Below are positions 6,319 to 6,500 of a stretch of 6,500 nt of DNA, one piece after another. The position numbers and the translations under genes are program-made. The notes under the pieces were generated by a model. It saw nothing but the letters and a program-made list of their open reading frames with translations. It did no database searches and was not told the origin of the DNA. This DNA is from an uncultured Desulfovibrio sp. GTDB lineage: Bacteria; Desulfobacterota; Desulfovibrionia; Desulfovibrionales; Desulfovibrionaceae. Positions within the stretch are counted from its first letter, which is position 1; the number at the start of each line of letters is the position of its first letter. The stretch spans positions 1-6,500 of the forward strand of contig CAMWTD010000128.1 of assembly GCA_947177085.1 (NCBI GenBank). The letters are read 5' to 3'.

Positions 6319-6369
6319 CCGAAAAGGGGCGCGCCGAAAAGGGGTTTTGCGCCTTTTTGCGCGAAAAGG
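6319..6369. repeat. Short repeats of CCGAAAAGGGG in the Bax inhibitor leader
   Basis: The 11-mer CCGAAAAGGGG occurs exactly at 6319-6329 and again at 6334-6344, a 15-bp period. A third, partial copy CGAAAAGG lies at 6362-6369. The second and third copies contribute to arms of the leader hairpin. They could be a repeated binding site or a recent small duplication. No transposon ends or coding potential accompany them. Confidence 0.6.
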
Positions 6370-6373
6370 CCCC
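6341..6373 (-). promoter_or_regulatory. Hairpin in the Bax inhibitor leader
   Basis: On the minus strand, GGGG, TTTT and GCGC blocks (6373-6359) pair with GCGCAAAACCCC (6352-6341), giving 12 bp interrupted by a two-base and a one-base bulge, with a six-base loop. TTTTCGG follows directly, so it has a weak terminator-like shape. It would lie very near the 5' end of the predicted transcript and may be an attenuator, a stability hairpin, or incidental. Confidence 0.4.
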
Positions 6374-6386
6374 TGCCTTCCCTGTC

Positions 6387-6415
6387 TATATAGGATTCTC
6401 CCGCGGACACGCCAG
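6387..6415 (-). promoter_or_regulatory. Possible promoter of the Bax inhibitor gene
   Basis: TATATA (6392-6387) is the only AT-rich -10-like element in an otherwise very GC-rich stretch upstream of the gene. Seventeen bases further upstream is CTGGCG (6415-6410), a poor -35 match (three of six). Transcription would begin near 6380, leaving a leader of about 130 nt. A promoter is expected here because this is the first gene of the row, but the assignment rests mainly on the -10. Confidence 0.35.
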
Positions 6416-6500
6416 GCCCCGGGCCCTCCTCCCCCCCCGCGCCCCGGAAATTGCTCCGGCCCGAGCCGCGCCTTGCAAGACGTTCCGCCCGGTGCGAGTG
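6393..6500. other. GC-rich stretch upstream of the Bax inhibitor promoter, no gene seen
   Basis: This edge segment is very C-rich on the plus strand, including a run of eight C (6431-6438). It has no ribosome binding site followed by a credible reading frame on either strand. A short inverted repeat CCGG-N8-CCGG-type element near 6445-6460 lacks a T-run. It is probably intergenic sequence before a neighbouring gene outside the window. Confidence 0.5.

Noticed and set aside
6387..6420. Sigma-54 promoter before the Bax inhibitor gene
   Set aside because: A TGGCG is present, but the GC element at the required spacing from the GG is missing.
6421..6500. Terminator of an upstream gene at the right edge
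   Set aside because: A short CCGG-type inverted repeat is present, but there is no T-run on either strand and no gene end in view.

Overview
The window carries four protein genes, all on the minus strand and closely packed from about position 244 to 6247. Reading in the direction of transcription (right to left) they are a Bax inhibitor-1/YccA family membrane protein, RNase R (rnr), the lipid II flippase MurJ (murJ), and a TctC/Bug-type periplasmic solute-binding protein. The DNA is very GC-rich with strong third-position G/C. MurJ and a periplasmic Bug protein with a signal peptide point to a Gram-negative bacterium. The MurJ and RNase R sequences look most like those of sulfate-reducing Desulfovibrionaceae, but that placement is an impression from memory, not a search result.

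Right edge (6248-6500): no gene is visible. It holds a possible promoter for the Bax inhibitor gene, then a leader of about 130 nt with short repeats of a CCCCTTTTCGG motif and a hairpin, then a good Shine-Dalgarno. Middle: the Bax inhibitor gene ends in a strong intrinsic terminator whose T-tract stops only 8 nt before the rnr start codon. rnr has no recognisable Shine-Dalgarno. rnr and murJ overlap by one base (TGATG), so they are very likely co-transcribed and translationally coupled. A 75-bp gap with a hairpin and a T-run separates murJ from tctC, and a plausible sigma-70 promoter for tctC sits across the murJ stop codon.

Left edge (1-243): no gene is visible. Positions 5-114 can fold into a long irregular hairpin with about 30 base pairs, and its apical segment is complementary to the segment just after the hairpin (a possible pseudoknot or switch). 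This is the best candidate here for something undescribed, perhaps a structured RNA, but I do not recognise a known family and the window edge may cut it.

The genes are ordinary housekeeping and transport functions: RNA decay, cell-wall precursor export, a membrane channel-like protein, and carboxylate capture in the periplasm. No defence system, mobile element, CRISPR array, tRNA or rRNA was found. The points of interest are regulatory: the terminator against the rnr start, the tctC promoter and dyad, the Bax inhibitor leader, and the left-edge fold.
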